The position numbers and the translations under genes were made by a program. From the NCBI GenBank assembly GCA_027577595.1, contig JANBRJ010000113.1, forward strand, positions 1-49,653: a stretch of DNA of 49,653 nt. Reading direction: 5' to 3'. The stretch is from Coemansia sp. RSA 487. Lineage: Eukaryota; Kickxellomycota; Kickxellomycetes; Kickxellales; Kickxellaceae. Shown one piece after another: positions 10,501 to 21,500 of this stretch. The notes under the pieces are model-generated. The model worked only from the letters and a program-made list of their open reading frames with translations, made no database searches and was not told the DNA's origin. How positions within the stretch are numbered: the stretch's first letter is position 1; each line of letters opens with the position of its first letter.

Positions 10501-13500
10501 GGCCGTAGTGCGCACCTTGCGTATTCTGCTCCGTGTTTTGCGTATCCAGAACGTTCTTTTGCGTCACACCGTTCCTGTTTTGCTCGAGTCAAGCGATGTG
10601 CTTGGGTTCCCCATTAATCTTCCGCGCTCGCTGACGACCTTGGAGCAGCTTCTATTGACCCGCAAGGAGTCAGTGATTCGGATCATCACCTACATAAACT
10701 GCGTTTCTTCGCCAGATATATGTCTTGCCACAATCAAGATTCTGCATATCCTGTCGGACTCGTCGGTCTTTAACGGTGTCGACGACGGCATGACGCGTGG
10801 CTCTGGCTCGCTGACGCTAAACCGACTGGTTGGCATGATTGACCAGAGCGATGAGAGTGTGCGTATCCTCCACGGCTTTATCAACTGTCTTGAGCTTGAG
10901 GACGACAACTCGGCCGAATCTCAGTCAGGCGCGTTGATTAGCGAAGCATCCAAGGGCTTTACCAGCGGTTTGGAAGACCAGCAGCCGCTGGCTTCTTCAC
11001 AGTCTATCCCAATGGCCATCATCGACCTGCTGCTGGCTAATCTATCTCCATCCAAGCCTGCACCCACAATTGCCCACTATCTGCTTGGATTTAGCCTTAG
11101 CAAGCCTGCAACTGACGACCTTCCAGACCCATCCCAGCGTGCTACGTGTCTTCACACTATCCTTGATCTGCTGCGCAAAGACCGCCTAGCCTCTGGCGAT
11201 GCTGCCTCCCTTGCTGCCGCTGACTACAGCGTGCGCTCATTGGGACTTCTTGCAAACCGTCCACGCCTTGCAGAGCGCTGCTACCACTTGATCTATCACC
11301 TTTGCTCAGACCCAGTGACCAGCGATGTCACCCTTCGGTTCCTCCGTGCACGCGAAAACTTTTTCTCTACGCAGATCAGCACTACAGCTGCTAGCATTGT
11401 TCCGGATCTTCAGCAAACCGACGCCGAAGAGTATGGTGCAAACAGCTCGGATCTCGACTCTATTGGTTATTTTGCTGGGCTTTACGGACCGATCCGCGTT
11501 TACGCCCAGATGCACGCGCGCGCATGGCTTTGGCGCAGCACTGCTCTTGAGCTGCACAGCCTTGTTCTTCAGGACTCCCGTTCGCGTGCAAAGCTTATAG
11601 TCGAATGGCTTGTAGGCGATGCCAACCAGGCTTCGGGCACTGACGCGGATGAGAACGACGTATTCAGCGTGCTTCCAGGAAACGGCGCACAAAACTTTTT
11701 GGATTCGCGCATGCGTGTGCTAGCGCTGTTTGACTGTCTGCGTCAAGCCTACCGCGACTCCTCCTTTGTGCTGCGCCGCCAGCAGCGCGAGACAGAGAAC
11801 GAATATCTTTCTGGCAGAAACTCGCTTGGTAACGACGACGATTCCGAGATCATGGAAGAGGGCAATGGTGTTGCTTCGTTCAGCTCGCCGTCGAACCAAG
11901 CAGCTGCGCTAGACACTGACATCCTTAATGTTGATGTAAGTTCGTGTGTTGTGTCGAACGAGCGTGGCTGTGCGGTTTACGATCTCCATGCTTTGGTTGC
12001 GCTGCTAAGACAGGCGGAGCAGTCGCTGGAGGCAAGCGGTGCGCTAAACTCGTCTGCTACTCGTCAGCGCGTGCATAGGGCTATTTGCAGGATAGTGATC
12101 CGCAGCTACTTTGCCAACCAGGAACGTGAGCTCTTCTTTGCGTACTCGAGCGCCCTGCGTGGGTGGAAGGAGATTGCCGAAATTGTTGTATCTTCAGCAT
12201 GGGACAAGATCGAGTCTGGCGGCCGTGCAGGACGCGAGCGCACTGCCTTCCAAATGCTTCGTAGGCTTGTGCAGGTCTTGTCGGAGAACGATCCTGTCTA
12301 CAATCCTGGGAAAATCATCTCAGCATCAAGTGCATCTGGCTGGTGGATCGAGCCTCCATCTGCTGAACAAGAACTCCGCCACTCAGAGCTACTGACGGCA
12401 CTCGCACCGACGTTATCGCTTGTGACTGAGAGGCTTGCGTTGGAATGGACGCGCTCAGGCGTTCTTTCGCGCGCTTCCCTTGCAATGAACAAGCCTGGTG
12501 TTTCGGGACAGTCACGCCAACTCCCTCCGGCCATCGATAGCAGGCTTCCTGTTGAACCGCTGCTGGATGCGTGGAAGCTTCTTGTCGGCGCAGCGCTTAC
12601 TCCGGCTGCCCAGTCTTCGCTCCATCTGCGAGGTAACATCTATGCGTCGATGCTTCACTTCCTTGGCGGAATCCGCAAGCTTGCAACGGCAGAAGCTGAA
12701 GACACACCTGGATTGAGCATGAACAAGCAGCTCTCCAGCTCAGTCACCAAGCACCGTTCAAAGAGCAGGCTTGTTTCTGGTGCTTTGGACGTGCTTGCAG
12801 ACTCGACGCTTGGCGATAGGCTTCTGGAGTCTGTGAGCACAGACGCTGCCGATGCCTCGGATGCCTGGAAGACTGTTGCGTTCAGTCTTTTGGATGGACT
12901 GGCTACGCTTTTCAGCTTTGAGCCGTCGTCAAACCGCGCTGTCGTGTTCTTAGCCCGCAAGAACTTCTTCTCCTCGTACATTGGCTCTATTATTCGCCGC
13001 GAAGATCAAGCTATCCAGGCAACGCTTCAGTTGGATCCATCGTCGCTCAACTCGCTTTATATCTACGAGGCAAAGATGGCGTTCTTCCTTCGCATAGCCC
13101 AGCGTCAGGACGGCGCAGAAAAGCTTTTGGAAAACGGCATTCTCGACGTTCTTGCAGACTGCACCTTTTTGAATCTCAAGCCGAGTGTGAGCAGCGACGT
13201 TGGAATGGCAAGCTATGCAGATGCCTTTATTCCTGCCCGTGCTGAGCGCTACCACCAGCTGCTTATGCCTGCGCTTGACCTGATGCTTGTTCTGGTCACA
13301 CGGATCGGCCGCGACAACGTGACGCTGTGGATGAAGGCATCTCGTTTTGTTTCGCAGCACTACGGTGTACTTGAGGCAATTCTCAAAGAGGCTTCTCTTC
13401 CCTCGCAGCCCCTTTCAATTGCGTTGCTCACCGAAGCCAAGGCGATCACGGCGCTTGTGTTTTACATCTCGCGCCAGCGCTCTGTTCTCGATCGCGAGGC

Positions 13501-14503
13501 AGCGCTTGCCGGATCCGGCCATGTGGGTATCAGCTCACTCAATCTTCCCATGCTTGCTTTGCTGTCCAAGCTATGCGCCAGCAGCACCTGGACAAAACGG
13601 CTGGTTGCGACTAACGATGTTGAGCGTGCGCAGTTGCAGGTCCCAGCCTCGCCTTTCGACGACGACGTGAAGGACTCTACTGCCAGTGCTCTTGGCGAGC
13701 GTCCGATCAACGACATCCAGCACACTGTGTTTGGCCAGCAAGCAAGCGAACTCGTGGACTCAATTGTGCACAACGTAATCTCGTACGCCCAGGCAATCAC
13801 AGAGCAGCCTGTCAAGTCTCCAACGCCCGACGAGACACGCACGTTCCGGCCGGCCTTCTCGTGGAGCATCGAGCACAGCCGTGAATCCGATTACACGCCT
13901 TCCTTGGCTACGCTTGTTGCCTTTGTCCGTCGCTCGTTGTCGCAGATTGAGCGTGGACGCAGAGCACGCAACGAGAAACTGCGTCTTTCAAAGAACTCTT
14001 CCGAGATGACAGCAGCCGATCTGCGCAAGCTGATTGATGCATCGCCATACGTAGAGCTTTCCGACGACTTGAATACTTCGCAGATGCGTGCACTGGCCTC
14101 GGTTCTTTTGGCTCAGCAGGGCCAGCGCATCGGTCGCAGCATCACTATGCTTGTTGCTGCTGTCGAACAGGCGCTCGTTCTTCTGTGGAGACACCTGTCG
14201 TACTTTATCACCGCTAATGCGGATAACAGCGACTCTAGCAATGTCTATGGGCTAGGTAGCGCGTATGGCAGCAGCTCCACCATGAACCGTTTGCCATCGA
14301 CTATGTCGCTGCCGTCACCCCAGGAGCGTGACATGCTAAAATCTGATGCGTCCATCACTCTGCCGCCGATATTTGCCACCCTTTCAGAGATCAAGCTCAC
14401 GACTGACGAATTTGCCAACGCATCGACGCACACCAGTTTCATTCAGATGCTTGTTCGTCGGATCAAAGATCTTGTGCTGCGTGATATCTCGGTTACTTCG
14501 TAA
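7523..14503 (+). CDS. NUP192: Giant inner-ring nucleoporin NUP192/NUP205
   Basis: A single 2326-residue frame without introns. The N terminus shows the Nup192/205 signature: a helical segment, then KPDMAGLFEYPGKNSQHR (about 42-60), the ING-EKFKVSSEFI stretch and LSDFLEIDEDIASALVY, followed by thousands of residues of alpha-helical solenoid. Family length is about 1700-2000 in yeasts and moulds, so this copy is long. Two low-complexity loops account for part of the excess: a Gln-rich run around residues 465-485 and a basic Gly/Arg/Pro loop around 770-810. Nup192 sits in the inner ring of the nuclear pore and binds Nic96 and Nup53; that is family knowledge. The frame starts at the first Met after an AT-rich leader. 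Confidence 0.88.
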   Translation: MANTTWEPERFAQLNKLLEESLELTDESPAFDQLKKQLEKFKPDMAGLFEYPGKNSQHRTELEKGTPTINGEKFKVSSEFITEAKKLSDFLEIDEDIASALVYKATPYEKRYELPAAETSVLLFFSEREAKLMCLNTLFAGGASASVDEPVRAVLEKYTSEILSTALKASDKMFPERLLSTMGELKAKQDKITAYLNGPTADIPYQRDVVEFVNTKLSDERKQLAILLFGIVRDYQLNSNELIAVVAWLRTSSVDDPATLRMVIALLVALGTAAEGTNQELSEVAALDKISYLVRDSDFLVKLNAEIVDKQWNDDGMKGFVWLQWALLALFGMKRSPGFDRLIGYREDRVENIAEQAIQMGAYRFAVDYLLGFRITDDLEYDLSAEFEVLQRQHVKAPVAIAPDGSSENAEKPVSPRYPRFTDIPADFQWQIERTLEDTLATFIERMSSLVRRMRYSEEDAIYQAQQAEQQRIFQEEQRQQQQQQQLMLQGGYRYSRPIAGNTSSSASNTASAAEPRRDTECLFLWITVLYSDKPDTGLRFWGQGSSNSHVELGDRLSVFLRWGSDCREQGMIRGYFNMLSALACGPQASVCAHEFMSASSGSLMSPSRNQVASNQAPLCSWSALFGALDFYASSLRQNEPDPLAETPEIPDAEISLLRSFLRLCRSVVRYSIVARTMLYESPEYNAIMTIFNLLGCVVPVPLKASLINTIAAFGELNPEIPYGDDAHADSIYQAINEMARRSWILLEQSQTLSTTNNLDALRDARPADVQQVPMPGKTPSRRVNIGRGSSGRPAQNRGGIVYELEEVETAVETYPEMRAFVRLISCLIHSSSGAPVLSNMERDPILYSVPSPSIPTDLGESYRIPGVSPYIGFVLDSVLLKAEQRAYRYPSEKWSVYALSLDVVERCLGTLDLSAFITDTGNQGATRSSSSVFQQNGGSASALQAIVTHPGFEIAIRILCGSKLLDTLLHVLAVGVDTLNTSTGDLGKSIELAVVRTLRILLRVLRIQNVLLRHTVPVLLESSDVLGFPINLPRSLTTLEQLLLTRKESVIRIITYINCVSSPDICLATIKILHILSDSSVFNGVDDGMTRGSGSLTLNRLVGMIDQSDESVRILHGFINCLELEDDNSAESQSGALISEASKGFTSGLEDQQPLASSQSIPMAIIDLLLANLSPSKPAPTIAHYLLGFSLSKPATDDLPDPSQRATCLHTILDLLRKDRLASGDAASLAAADYSVRSLGLLANRPRLAERCYHLIYHLCSDPVTSDVTLRFLRARENFFSTQISTTAASIVPDLQQTDAEEYGANSSDLDSIGYFAGLYGPIRVYAQMHARAWLWRSTALELHSLVLQDSRSRAKLIVEWLVGDANQASGTDADENDVFSVLPGNGAQNFLDSRMRVLALFDCLRQAYRDSSFVLRRQQRETENEYLSGRNSLGNDDDSEIMEEGNGVASFSSPSNQAAALDTDILNVDVSSCVVSNERGCAVYDLHALVALLRQAEQSLEASGALNSSATRQRVHRAICRIVIRSYFANQERELFFAYSSALRGWKEIAEIVVSSAWDKIESGGRAGRERTAFQMLRRLVQVLSENDPVYNPGKIISASSASGWWIEPPSAEQELRHSELLTALAPTLSLVTERLALEWTRSGVLSRASLAMNKPGVSGQSRQLPPAIDSRLPVEPLLDAWKLLVGAALTPAAQSSLHLRGNIYASMLHFLGGIRKLATAEAEDTPGLSMNKQLSSSVTKHRSKSRLVSGALDVLADSTLGDRLLESVSTDAADASDAWKTVAFSLLDGLATLFSFEPSSNRAVVFLARKNFFSSYIGSIIRREDQAIQATLQLDPSSLNSLYIYEAKMAFFLRIAQRQDGAEKLLENGILDVLADCTFLNLKPSVSSDVGMASYADAFIPARAERYHQLLMPALDLMLVLVTRIGRDNVTLWMKASRFVSQHYGVLEAILKEASLPSQPLSIALLTEAKAITALVFYISRQRSVLDREAALAGSGHVGISSLNLPMLALLSKLCASSTWTKRLVATNDVERAQLQVPASPFDDDVKDSTASALGERPINDIQHTVFGQQASELVDSIVHNVISYAQAITEQPVKSPTPDETRTFRPAFSWSIEHSRESDYTPSLATLVAFVRRSLSQIERGRRARNEKLRLSKNSSEMTAADLRKLIDASPYVELSDDLNTSQMRALASVLLAQQGQRIGRSITMLVAAVEQALVLLWRHLSYFITANADNSDSSNVYGLGSAYGSSSTMNRLPSTMSLPSPQERDMLKSDASITLPPIFATLSEIKLTTDEFANASTHTSFIQMLVRRIKDLVLRDISVTS

Positions 14504-15214
14504 CTTTCTTTTCACATCACATTTTGTTTACTTTTATTTTCTACTTGGCATTAACAATTTTGTCATTTTTCTACAGATATATGTTACAGCGTGGGATTCA
14601 CAAACTATCTTGTCTACATTTTCACTTTTGGTAGCAAAAATAAAAAAGAAGCAGTTAATTGACACATCTGAAATCCTGCATGTCTGGTTTCTTCAGACCC
14701 TCGAGATACTAAAATTTACGAGTAGTAGAGTATTTGATTGGAAAAGAAAGTCCTGTCGGCGCAGCTAATCTTGCCATCTGGATACCTGCTAATATTGGTA
14801 GCCTTGACATTATAAGGCTCTTCTGCTATCTTTGCAAGATAGTCGGAACCAGAAAGCCCTGTAATTGCCTCCAAATGAAAGGTACCGCTAAAGCCAGAGT
14901 TTTGCACAGGCTTGAGTGATAAAAATGCCAGTCATTATCTTAACTAATTGCTTGTTTGGTGTGGTTTGTTTTATGAGTGGTTAGGTAGCAATAGCGCTTT
15001 CTTTTATATCCCTACGAAATAATTGTAAAAGCTGTAGTTTCCATATTTCCTGTGGCAGATATTTTGCATTCTCAAAACTGCTAATGTAGTTTCACAAACT
15101 TTGAACATATCCGGATATCCCCATTTTTCAATATAAACACACTATTTACAATCGATGTACTTTTTTATGTTCCAAATAAACACGTACTATGTTCAGATTT
15201 TACCACATGCCATT

Positions 15215-15297
15215 TAGTGAGTGGAAAAGGTCGCCTTTTCTTGTTTCCCAAATATGTATTTGGTTCTGGAAAAGATGGAGACGTTTTCCACTTACTA
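15215..15297. repeat. 83-base imperfect palindrome (long hairpin)
   Basis: The left arm begins TAGTGAGTGGAAAAGGTC and the right arm ends GACGTTTTCCACTTACTA. Toward the centre the arms meet at CCAAATA-TG-TATTTGG, a perfect 7-base stem with a two-base loop. Between those anchors the arms pair over most of their length with a few mismatches and small gaps, so either strand could fold into one stem of nearly 40 pairs. The sequence is AT-rich at the tip and carries no coding potential. A miniature inverted-repeat element, a cruciform-forming site or a small-RNA precursor are all possible. Confidence 0.7.
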
Positions 15298-15460
15298 CAC
15301 AAGTTGACCAGATGCACTGATACATTCATTGCATATTAGTGTATTCTGATTCCAGATACAAATGCTTCCGATATTTTCTATATCAGTTTAAAAATAAATG
15401 GCCATATACACCAAAGGTATTCTAAAAACATGCTGTGGTATGGCTATATTCAGTAGACGC

Positions 15461-15480
15461 AAAATGCCTTTTCGCATTTT
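15461..15480. repeat. Short hairpin AAAATGC-CTTTTC-GCATTTT
   Basis: A perfect 7-base inverted repeat with a 6-base loop, lying about 160 bases after the 83-base hairpin. It is too short to be convincing alone; it is recorded because it shares the A/T-run and CTTTTC wording of its larger neighbour. Confidence 0.35.
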
Positions 15481-17317
15481 CTCCGAACCAGAAATGTGCT
15501 TGGAAAACATGAAAATAAAACTCTCCACCAGGGGTGAAAACTTATTTGTATAAGCGGGATAGAAAACTCAACCTCCCATCTTTCGCTACCTCAACCTACG
15601 TTCAATGGCAAACATGTGTGGATTTTCTGGCTATTTGCTATATAGAAGTGGGTAAAATATACATTCTGCTGTACAGATATTATGTATAAAGAAGTCAAGC
15701 AATTGTTTAACGTGTTGCAAGAATGTTTTGAAATGTCAAATCCTAATATAATATAAATATAGAAGACTAAGCTGCTAATCCTGTAAATAGAAAAGGTAGA
15801 GAAAAAGAAACAATTATTTGTAGGGTTGTCACTTTTTTGTTGGCACCTATGCAGATATGTCAGTCCAAGCCGATCAACACATAGAAGAAGAGACCTTACG
15901 TTTCAGAGCGTAATCTGACCATAACATGTTTAGCTTTCGACAAATATGTATCGTGTGGGTGCACGCCATTCCATCTTTAGCACGCAACAAGGAGTGCCTT
16001 TTTTTACAAGTATCCATGCTTAATCACGCGTTAGCTTCCAATACTTTAGCAATTCTCGCGTTTGCCACAGGTCAGTTGGGATTTGTGTGGAAAGAGAACC
16101 AGAATTTGGGCTTGCAAGGGGAAATGTAAGAGAAACAGCATCAGTATAAAACGCTTTCTTGCTCCAAATCTTAAGCTTTTTTCTAGGTAAGAAAGGAGCT
16201 TTTATGCAAGAGTTTTTAATTGAGCTGACCCATATCTTGGAAATATCGTGGGCCTTTAAGGGGGATTTAGCAGTCCTTGTCCAAACGGTCCAGCGACACG
16301 TAATGTGCTTTTTTCATTGAAGGCTAACACCATTTTTTTTGCATAAAGGTATTCAATTGTCTCTTGCTCTTTCAGGCTGTATCAAGACACTCTCCCATCA
16401 GAATGGCTTTTTGACACGCACACTTCATATATGAAATGAACGAGGTAGATTTAATCGATTGTATTCCACAATAAGGTATCAGCATTTTGACAGATTATAT
16501 ATCCCATTCACAGCTTCCAGCACTATGTCATGCAGTGACTGTCCACTAAATATATTCACTTGCTGGAAATGCTCTCAGAATCTACCAAGCCTCTTGGACG
16601 CGAGCACACTTTGTTTGCTACAACTATGCAATCTATTTTGCAATTAGCTACTAGTAGTTAAATTAGTTTGAGTTGGTAGCTGTTGTTATCTGGGCAAGGT
16701 TTAAAGGACAATAGGTAGCTGGTGCTTTGACAGCTTTTTATGCACATTCACCATCGTCGTAACAATTGGTTAATGCATACAAATATCAGAATGGCAAAAA
16801 TGTTTGAAAAACTGTGCATCTGTCGTTGACATTGTCATAGTCAGAATAAGGACGTTGAGGCTGCAAAGCCTCAAGACTCCTATCAGATTCTGTGACCTTA
16901 ATAGTCCTTGAATGCCCCTTTTGGCTTTTAATAGATTGTCGCTGGTTGACGCGATTTTGAGCATGTGTATTTGCAGAGGCTTTGGGGAGGTATACTTGTC
17001 CAAGTAATGTATTAAAAGGACCTTGTACATTTGAGCCATATCTGTACGTTCTTGCTCCTGGTGATCAATCCAGTGGTGTCAGACTCGGGGCTGGGTTTTG
17101 CACGTTTGAAATCGGAGATATATATGGAGACCAAATGATGATGCTTCATAATCTTGATCTGATTTTGATCGATGCTATCAGACTTTTTTTTATATTTATT
17201 AGATGATGGAAAGGTATAAAAGCCAGAATAGCTTTTGCTTCCTTCGTTATTAATTTAATTCAAACCATTCTCATTTCGCGTTTAGCCAGAATTGCACGTA
17301 TATAACACTATTAGAAT

Positions 17318-18355
17318 ATGAGTACTAGACCAAAGGCAAAGGACTGGACATACCCGCTTTCTTCTAACGAAGCCGATAGCCAGGCCAGCTCAGACGAACA
17401 GAGCTCATACGAGGAGGAGACAAGCCGGAGCAAAGCGATCCAGGCTTGTCACACACATGAGGAAGATAGTAGCAGTGATTCGGAAGATGGCGAAGGTAGC
17501 GAAACTGGGAACAACAGCTCCTCTGACAAAGTCAACAAAGACAGCGATATTGAAGACTATTTCGTTGGTGACAACTATGAGGAGGATAGTGCTTCAGAAG
17601 ACGACGGCAGTGCGAGCAATGCAAAGGAAGCTGCAGCGACTCTGACAAAGAAAAAGAATGCAAAGCCATTGAGCGAGAAAGAGATCCTCAAGTCGCGGAA
17701 CAAAGAGGCAAAGTCCGGCGTCGTGTACATGTCCCGGATTCCACCGTTTATGAAGGCAGTCAAGGTGCGACACATGCTGAAAAAGTACGCGGAGATCGGA
17801 CGTATTTACTTTATTCAGGAGGATGATCAGAAGCGCAAAAGACGGGTTAAGAATGGGGGCAACCGTCGCAAACTCTTTGTCGAGGGTTGGATAGAGTTTG
17901 CCAACAAAAAGTACGCTAAGGCGGTTGCACAAATGCTCAACAACACGCCGATGGGAGGCAAAAAGCACGGTTTCTACCATGACGACTTGTGGAACCTAAA
18001 GTATCTACCAAAGTTCAAGTGGCGCCATCTAGTGGATCAGCTTGCCAGCGAGCAGGCGGCCAAACAACAACGTCTGCAGAGCGAGATTAGCCAGTCCCGT
18101 CGTGAGCTTGACTCTTACTTGAAGAACGTCGACCGTGCAAAGAAAATGGCTAGCATAAAAACTAAACGGGATGCAAAGATCAAGAAGGGCGAGAACGTCA
18201 GGCAGTTTGAGGACAAAACGCGTAGTGTGTGGCAGAGAGATGTCGTTGTGCATGACACAGGTAACACAGCGGCAGAGGAGACATCGTCTGCAAACAAGCG
18301 TCGCCGAACCCAGCAAAGCACCAGCATTGCAAGTGTGTTGGACCACATTTTCTAA
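17318..18355 (+). CDS. ESF2: Pre-rRNA processing factor ESF2 (ABT1 family)
   Basis: A 345-residue protein with a long acidic, Ser/Glu-rich N terminus (about 15-105) followed by the ESF2/ABT1 RNA-recognition domain from about residue 133. Family blocks are easy to read: GVVYMSRIPPFMKAVKVR, then YAEIGRIYFIQED, EGWIEFANKKYAKAVAQMLN, MGGKKHGFYHDDLWNLKYL and FKWRHL. A basic coiled region and a C-terminal basic patch (KRRRT) follow. Esf2 acts in the nucleolus in early cleavage of the 18S precursor and stimulates the helicase Dbp8 in yeast. UTP10, another factor of the same process, begins 239 bases downstream on the same strand. Confidence 0.92.
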   Translation: MSTRPKAKDWTYPLSSNEADSQASSDEQSSYEEETSRSKAIQACHTHEEDSSSDSEDGEGSETGNNSSSDKVNKDSDIEDYFVGDNYEEDSASEDDGSASNAKEAAATLTKKKNAKPLSEKEILKSRNKEAKSGVVYMSRIPPFMKAVKVRHMLKKYAEIGRIYFIQEDDQKRKRRVKNGGNRRKLFVEGWIEFANKKYAKAVAQMLNNTPMGGKKHGFYHDDLWNLKYLPKFKWRHLVDQLASEQAAKQQRLQSEISQSRRELDSYLKNVDRAKKMASIKTKRDAKIKKGENVRQFEDKTRSVWQRDVVVHDTGNTAAEETSSANKRRRTQQSTSIASVLDHIF

Positions 18356-18594
18356 AGGCAACTGTAAACTTTATTTTTTTTTGGCTGAGGTCTTGATTTC
18401 AAGGTAATCCATCAAATCAGCGACTGAATTGTTAAAATATTTTTTTCTGTTCTTTGATCTTAAAAATCTTGCCCAAAACTCTGTTCTTTGGCTGCTATTG
18501 TCTATCCTCTATTGAATTCTCGTTTCATTTTATTGCTTCTATTCCTTTCGAGTGCATATTCTCTTACAAAAAACAGGAGCAAGAGATTGTGAAA

Positions 18595-21500
18595 ATGACG
18601 TCCTCTCTGGCTAGTCAACTATACCAGATGCGGAACGTCGACCGCATCATCAGCACAGAGCGCGCTCAGAAGATTAAGGCGTCGTTCTTGTTTGATGGTC
18701 GACAGGCAGCAGATATGGACAACCAGACGATCTTTGACATTGGAAGAGACGGTTTGGAAGAGCTGCGCAAGATTAACCACAAGTTTGACGTCTATGCAGA
18801 CACGCTTTTCTCCGAGGCGGTTAAAGATCTCGATCGTGTGCTCCAGACAAAGGAAGAGAACAAGAGGCTGGACGAAAGCATTCGCTCGTTTTTGTTCCAG
18901 CTAGCACCCCATTTCCTGACCAAGCCTGCCGGAAAGGCTATTGAGTGGCTGGTTCGCCGGTTCAGGATCCAAGAGTTCAACGCAAGAGACATTCTGGCAG
19001 CAATCTTCCCGTACCATGAGACAAAGGCATTCCTGACGCTACTCACGATTATTACGTTCGACACGCAGGACATGGGCATATTCGGGTTTCTGGTTACCCA
19101 GCGCAAGGCGCGTCGTCTGTTGGACCGCGCAACGCTGATGGCACAGTGTGTGCGCGACCGCTCTCTTATGGCGTTTATGTGCAACTCTGTGTTCAAGGCA
19201 ATTGCTTCCGGTTTTGGATACCCCGGACTGCACTCGTTCTATGTGATGGTCATGACCCAGTACATTGGCCAGTTGCAGATCATCGATGATAGTACCATCC
19301 AGTTTGTGTTGCCCTATGTTCTGGATGGACTCAACTATGAGTCCAAGGATGCCCAGATCGCTGCATACATGGTCATTGGGTCGCTAGCCACGCGTGTCAC
19401 CTTTACTCAAGATGCGCTCGAAAAGACCCTGTGCGCTGTCGCGAAGCACCCCATCGACATCCAAACCATGTCCATGTGTCTGATCCAGCTGCTGCAGTCG
19501 CAGATGTCGACCGCCGATCTTTCTGTGTCTTCCCGGTGTTTCAAGCTTCTTGCAAAGCATGAGCTGTTCCCCCGTGCATTGTGCGACATCGCCAAGTCAT
19601 TTGATATTGAGCTTGTGATGCGTGTGTTCCTCAGCGCTCTTGTTCGCAGTGCAAACTCTGAAGAGAAGCTATTGGATTTTCTTTCGACGTTTGTGCCCAT
19701 CATCCCGGCTTCCAGCACCACTGTCCTTTGCGATTGTGTTATCCGTGAGAGTATATCCGCTACATTGAACTCTGAGAGTATGGATCCTCTTTTGCAGGTC
19801 CTTGATCTCATCCGTCTGCGCTATAGCCAACAGCTGGAAGACGTGATAGGTGCTGCTGCTAGCAGCATTGGCGAGCGCTCAGAATTGGACAAAGCGCAAA
19901 AGGAGGCTGTGCATAAGATGCTCTACCACGTCAAGCTGCGCGGATCGGCCCATGGAGCGAGCGGTCTTTTGCCGCTGAAGGAAACCTCAACGACCTTGTA
20001 TCTCAGCATCAACCATGCCGATTCTGGCATCCGCCTTGTCGCAGCCAAAGCGTTAAGGGATATTGTCACCGGAAAGAACACTGAATTTTCCCTTACTGCA
20101 GAGGATATTTCTAGCCTTGTTTTTGAGAGGCTGCAGTACGAGGACGATGAGCGCGTTCTCGATGTCGTACTGTCTCTTCCAATTGCAGACTACGTTTCGC
20201 CTGAAAGTTTGGTTCCGGCTCTTGTTGATATTATCGAGAGCCAGCGCGTATCTATTGCCCGCCTCTGCGACAAGATCATTGACAACCTGCTTGCTGTTGA
20301 TTGCTCGGACAAGAAGGTGTATGATCAAGTAGCTTCTGCCATTCTCCCCTACATGATCTTTTTCAGTGCAACAGACGCAGTTTCGGCATCGGTATTTTCG
20401 CGTCTTGGCTCTAGCAACTTTGGAAAGCAGAGTAGTGGTTGGCTAGCGTGCATTGCTTCGCTGGGCGCTTCGTCCGAATCTGTTACCGGCCGCAATTTAA
20501 ACAAGCTTGTTCCAGCTCGCCTTGCAAAGGAGCTTGTAGAAAACTGGGATGATTCAGCGAACTCTGGCACTGCAATCTGGAATTCCCAGCTTTTACCATC
20601 GGCCTCAATGCAATCACGGATTGTTGCGCTTTCTATCGGTGCGCATGTAGTTTCACTCCTTGCTCAGTCAAAGCACACTAGTCGTTATGTGGATGCTCTC
20701 TCTGCTATCATTTCAACGGCTTTGCATATTCTTTCTTTGTGCTCAATCACGTCGGGCTCCTCCTTTGCCGATAGCGCATCAATCGATACGATCAGCGATG
20801 CCAAATGGGAAAAGCTGCTTGTCGGGCTATCAGAGCCTCAGGATCTTGACTCTGCCGCCGCTAGGATAGCTGTCGGTACCTTTTCTTCGGCTGTTGCGGT
20901 ACTACCATCTACATTGAAGCTTGATGCGAACATGTGGTTTGGATCGGCCGTTGCCACCAAGGATTCCAAATCGCGCTACCACGAGCTGGTGCGCACCACG
21001 TTTGTGTCGATAATATCCCGTTCCAGCGGGCTGCGCAGCATCGAGGGTATTATTATTGGGCGCTTGCTTGGGGTATGTGCGGGCAGTGAGTGGGCCGCGT
21101 TCCTTGCATCCATATGGCTTTCCGACACCAGCTCACTTGTGCGCTCGCGCTGTCTTCTTACATTCAAGGCGCTTGTCCACCACAAGGCTAGTAGCAACGA
21201 AGCCGCTACGAACATCGATTATCAGACCGTGCTTCCGTCGATTATTGCCATGATGTCCGATGTGGATCCACGTGTGCGTAGTGCGGCTGCTGGCTGCGTC
21301 AAATCGCTAAAGTCTCTTCACCCTGTGTTCTTTGACAAAAAGCAGAAACATCACATCAGCAAGCACAAGGCTAGCACACAGCAGGATATCTACCAGTACG
21401 ACGAGTTCTATGGCCAGACATCGAACAAACTCCAGTACCTTCCCTTGGACACTGAATCGCGCTTTGTCCACTTGCTTTCCACGTGTGCTGACGAGATATC

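Larger units (their letters stand above)
14504..17317. other. 2.8-kb AT-rich gene-poor region
   Basis: The longest stretch in the window without a supported gene, lying between NUP192 and ESF2, both on the plus strand. Frames inside are short, hydrophobic or low complexity and resemble no family. It holds a striking 83-base hairpin (15215-15297) and a smaller one (15461-15480). I see no tRNA-like B box, no transposase remains and no convincing snoRNA. It could be an extended regulatory region, a decayed insertion or a noncoding RNA locus. Confidence 0.45.

Noticed and set aside
17135-17165. ATGATGA followed by CTGA, resembling C and D' boxes of a snoRNA
   Set aside because: No terminal stem or properly spaced second pair of boxes; too short.
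18454-18594. 47-residue upstream extension of UTP10
   Set aside because: Hydrophobic, AT-rich and unlike the family; the next Met begins the conserved MTSSLA start.
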